The notes beneath the pieces were generated by a model, which was not told the origin of the DNA, ran no database searches, and saw only the letters and a program-made list of their open reading frames with translations. DNA of 30,071 nt from Chalciporus piperatus (Eukaryota > Basidiomycota > Agaricomycetes > Boletales > Boletaceae): contig JBBPTG010000278.1 of the NCBI GenBank assembly GCA_038093975.1, positions 1 through 30,071 on the forward strand, written 5' to 3'. This document shows positions 27,511-30,071 of the stretch, piece after piece. Every line of letters starts with the position of its first letter. Positions within the stretch are counted from its first letter, which is position 1. The position numbers and the translations under genes were made by a program.

Positions 27511-27826
27511 TGTTATAGTATTTAAAAACTTTTCAAACTTTTGCCTACAACGGTATTCAAATTCTGGACTTTGTCTACAACTTAGGGGTCAAGCCGGATT
27601 CATCTTAATCCGCTCCGGTAGTCCCTGTAGCATTACGTAAACTATTACATAATCAGGTCACGTGACAAAGGTCCAGACTTAGATGAGTCAGCAATGATGT
27701 CATGGCCTAGACCCTAATCCGTGCCTGGTACCTTTTCTTATCATCGTACCATTTACCTTATCTATCTTTCCCTTTGTATGTTCCTTATTCGGCTGTTGGT
27801 CTGTGCGCACTTCTCAATAGTATATA
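27511..27826 (+). mobile_element. Left part of a second TGTTATAG-family LTR, cut by the gypsy element
   Basis: Matches 26871 to about 27186 closely (about 90% by eye) including the TCACGTGA (27658-27665) and tRNA-like segments, then stops at AGTATATA where the gypsy LTR begins. Its right part presumably lies beyond the gypsy element, outside the window. Confidence 0.8.
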
Positions 27827-28300
27827 TGTTACAATCATCCATTCTTTCCTTCCCGATTACCTTGTACTAAGTCCTAGTCGCTGGTTCAAGTCCTGCCTAG
27901 GCCACTTATTTCTTATTCCATCTTAGTCAGCGAACATTCCTTCATGTTCTTTCACCTTCTACACTTCGTCATCGCTGACTCATACGCTTACTGAGCATGA
28001 CTCATTCTTATTCGTCATAGCTCATTCTTACGAGTCGTTCCGACTCCTTCTATGCCTGCCCTTAACTTGTTCCCTTATCTATATAAACCCTCGAGTTTCC
28101 TCCTGTAACCCTAAGTTAGACCTACACAATCTAGCCTGGTTACTCCTCGTTTCCCTTGAACCCTCTGAGAGTCACCGTCCCACTCTTGAACGGACGCTAG
28201 GCCTTAACGTGGACATCCCATCGTTAGGCTACCCTTGAAACCCTTGTCTTTGACTAGGCTTTTGCGTCTACGCTTTGACCTACCCGGTACAAGCGTAACA
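27827..28300 (+). repeat. 5' LTR of gypsy element
   Basis: 474 bp with TGTTAC/GTAACA ends. TATA box TATATAAA at 28080-28087; the expected RNA start about 30 bp downstream falls at TAAGTTAGACCT (28112-28123). The right LTR is not in the window, so the limits rest on the inverted ends and the adjoining primer site. Confidence 0.75.
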
Positions 28301-28302
28301 AA

Positions 28303-28314
28303 AGGTCTAACTTA
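28303..28314 (+). promoter_or_regulatory. Self-complementary primer-binding site
   Basis: AGGTCTAACTTA, two bases after the LTR, is the exact complement of TAAGTTAGACCT at 28112-28123, the predicted 5' end of the element's RNA. In Tf1/sushi-type gypsy elements the RNA folds back and primes its own reverse transcription from such a site. No tRNA-type TGG site is seen. Confidence 0.8.
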
Positions 28315-28738
28315 CCCTTGAAGGCTACCTTCGCTGTAGACCTCCACCATTTCCCAACGACCTCGCCTCGACACCTCTCGCTGGGGCCTCCCACGAGAGA
28401 CCGCTAATCCACAGAACCCCGAATCCTCTGACTCGGGCTCACCTGAAGAAGAACACTCCTCTAACCCCTACGACACATCAGATCTCTACGACAAACCAAT
28501 CACCACCCAAGAGGAACAAAAAGAAACCCTTCACCTCTCCCACGAATTTTCCTCAGCTGTAACCATCCCAAGGTCACCAACACCACCGTCACCGACCCCA
28601 ATATCCCGGAGAGCCCCACAGTTCCCTGTATCGCCTGCACCCCCACGAAACCCAGCCTTCTCCACCCCTTCCCTTCCCACGCCCGCGTTCACACCAGGAG
28701 CGTATCAGGTACCTCCACCTCCCACCTTCGTAAACCCC

Positions 28739-29649
28739 ATGTCGTCCTCCAAACCCACTGAACTCCGCATCGGAGTCCCAGACGCCTTTGATGGCTCCTT
28801 CGAGAAAAGCACTGCCTGGATGAATTCCATCCAATTCTATCTCACCGTCAATGGTGACGTATACAACACAGATCCCAAGAAAATCGCCTTTGCGCTATCC
28901 TACATGTCCAAAGGATCGGCGGCCACCTGGGCTGCCACCTTCCGCCATAAAGCCATCACCGGCGCTACCGTCACCATGGGAACCTGGACTCAATTTATCA
29001 CTGATTTCGAAACCGCATTCAAACACCACGACACCGTAGGAAACGCCGTCGCCTGGCTCTCCACCAAACGAATGACACCTCTCAAGAATGGAGAGTACTC
29101 TCCTTCCCTCTCGGAATTCATTTCGAGCTTCCAGAACCAAGTCGCCTTGTCTGGCATCACCGATAACAATGTCCTAATCGGATACTTCTCCGCGGGAATA
29201 CCCATCTCCCTTATGAGACGAGTCAACAGCATGGATACCGTCCCTACCACAATTGAAGATTGGTACAAACGCACCACCCAGTTCCAGACCCAATGGGAAC
29301 ACACCATGAGATCGCAAATCGCAATCGCAACCCTGCCAAGCCATTCCGTCCGTTCTCCTCTGCCAATCACTCTACCCCTGCCAGGGACCCCAATGCCATG
29401 GACGTCGATGTCATCCGTATCTCCAAACTCACTCCTGAAGAGCGGAAACGCTGCCAGGAGAAAGGACTCTGCTTCCGCTGCAGGAAAGCTGGACATCAGT
29501 CCAACACCTGCCCAGAATTCTCCTCGAACCAGAGAACTCCGAAGAAGGTTCAGAAGGTTGAGGAAGAAATTCCCTCGTTGATCGAGATAGATGATGACGA
29601 GGATGAAACCACTGTTCGTAAAGTAGCCTTTGTCACAAAGGGTTTTTAG
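28739..29649 (+). pseudogene. Gypsy gag with CCHC zinc knuckle, one frameshift
   Basis: The ATG at 28739 is the first AUG after the predicted RNA start. N-terminal part: FDGSFEKSTAWMNSIQFYL, then KIAFALSYMSKGSAATWA, typical retrotransposon gag capsid. At about 29308 the reading frame shifts by -1, and the continuing frame gives NRNRNPAKPFRP, LTPEERKRCQEKGLCF and the knuckle C-x2-C-x4-H-x4-C (29470-29511), which binds RNA. It ends with TAG at 29647-29649. A one-base loss at about 29308 explains the shift. The frame of the N-terminal part is also open upstream to about 28340 without an ATG, with proline-rich sequence that may be former coding. Confidence 0.88.
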
Positions 29650-29679
29650 GCCGGGAAGCTCTGCCGACGCAAGCTTCCC
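29640..29679 (+). promoter_or_regulatory. -1 ribosomal frameshift signal between gag and pol
   Basis: Slippery heptamer G-GGT-TTT (29640-29646) in the gag frame stands directly before the gag stop TAG. A perfect 8-bp stem, GGGAAGCT (29653-29660) with AGCTTCCC (29672-29679), loop 11 nt, starts six bases after it. Pol is open in the -1 frame from this point. Slip site, spacing and stem all fit the known -1 frameshift pattern. Confidence 0.8.
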
Positions 29680-30071
29680 CAGTCACGTGTGCACCTGGAC
29701 TTGTAAAGTCGCGAAAGCGCTCCATGCAAATTCCCATACAGATTATTGTTCCCTCGCATACGATGAAAGCCGTCGAAACTCACGCCCTCATTGATAGCGG
29801 CGCAGACATCTCCTGCATCGATTGGGGCTTTATACGAAGAAATCGAATCCCCACTACTCGACTCGAAACCCCTATTCGAGTCCGAAACGTCGACCAGACC
29901 ACAAACAAAAGCGGGATGATACTCTTCACCACCACCCTCTTCCTTGACATCGAAGGAATCGCACAAGAAGTAATCTTCCACATCATGAATTGCGGAAATG
30001 AGAACATCATCCTAGGACTCCCATGGCTTGAAAAAGCTAATCCAACCATCGACTGGCGCCGACGTACCCTC
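29649..30071 (+). CDS. Gypsy pol, protease region, partial
   Basis: Open in the -1 frame relative to gag to the window edge, with no start codon of its own, as expected for a frameshift product. Aspartic protease active site ALIDSGADISC (Asp at 29793-29795), then NCGNENIILGLPWLEKANP and IDWRRRTL, the typical C-terminal protease flank of gypsy pol (ILGLPWL...NP.IDW). It cleaves the Gag-Pol polyprotein. Reverse transcriptase, RNase H and integrase would follow outside the window. No damage is visible in this part. Confidence 0.9.

Larger units (their letters stand above)
27827..30071 (+). mobile_element. 5' part of a Ty3/gypsy retrotransposon (Tf1/sushi-like self-priming), runs off right edge
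   Basis: A 5' LTR (27827-28300) starts TGTTAC and ends GTAACA. It is followed by a primer site complementary to the element's own RNA start, an AUG-free leader, gag with a CCHC knuckle, a -1 frameshift signal and the pol protease. Possible target duplication ATATA at 27822-27826; the other side is outside the window. One gag frameshift makes this copy probably defective. Confidence 0.85.

Noticed and set aside
27878..27905. tRNA T-arm-like GGTTCAAGTCC in the gypsy LTR
   Set aside because: The B box alone matches; no 5' acceptor strand, A box or anticodon arm was found upstream.

Overview
The window looks like a repeat-rich accessory region of a filamentous fungus, most likely a basidiomycete (Agaricomycete-like). 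The reasons are 50-56 nt introns with GTAAGT/GTACGT donors, a fungal-type Helitron whose N-terminal half carries a DUF6570-like region, Ty1/copia and Ty3/gypsy elements and hAT MITEs, with almost no ordinary host gene. No rRNA, credible tRNA gene or CRISPR array was seen. Assignments rest on reading motifs and frames by eye; no database search was possible.

Layout. 1-334 (minus): a fragment running off the left edge that resembles the start of a SWI/SNF-type bromodomain. 560-1800: a diverged tandem duplication of about 640 bp. 2291-3058: a CpG-rich tract, then inverted repeats built on CGTGCCCCATG. 3236-15189 (minus): a large intron-containing Helitron Rep/helicase gene, decayed and interrupted twice. 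One interruption is a 699-bp hAT-type MITE (7621-8319, 8-bp target duplication). The other is a complete copia retrotransposon (8504-14577) with identical-looking 239-bp LTRs, a GAATG target duplication and one intact 1754-aa gag-pol ORF. Removing the two insertions rejoins the Helitron exons in frame.

15700-19054 (plus): an unrecognised four-exon gene of 330 codons, split by a 2249-bp terminal-inverted-repeat element (16038-18286). That element carries no transposase. It holds hairpin-bearing repeats of about 145 bp and a TACAC-type satellite with a 132-bp higher-order period. The reading frame is exactly restored if the element and one copy of its AT duplication are removed.

19795-20650: a truncated second hAT MITE inside a LINE ORF1 remnant. 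20672-25534 (minus): a second, decayed copia family. Its gag end gives way to a CCAGTCACT minisatellite, and its reverse-transcriptase active-site segment is replaced by 1.2 kb of the hairpin-repeat family. 25925-27510: a third locus of the satellite/hairpin family in inverted orientation, hit by a solo LTR (26871-27323) and a second, cut copy of that LTR. 27827-30071 (plus): the 5' part of a Ty3/gypsy element with LTR, TATA box, a self-complementary primer site, gag with a CCHC knuckle, a -1 frameshift signal and the pol protease, running off the right edge.

The elements form a nest whose relative order can be read. The Helitron is older than the hAT MITE and the copia element, and the latter is very recent. 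The LINE is older than hAT copy 2 and copia 2. The hairpin/satellite family is older than the solo LTR, and the cut LTR is older than the gypsy element.
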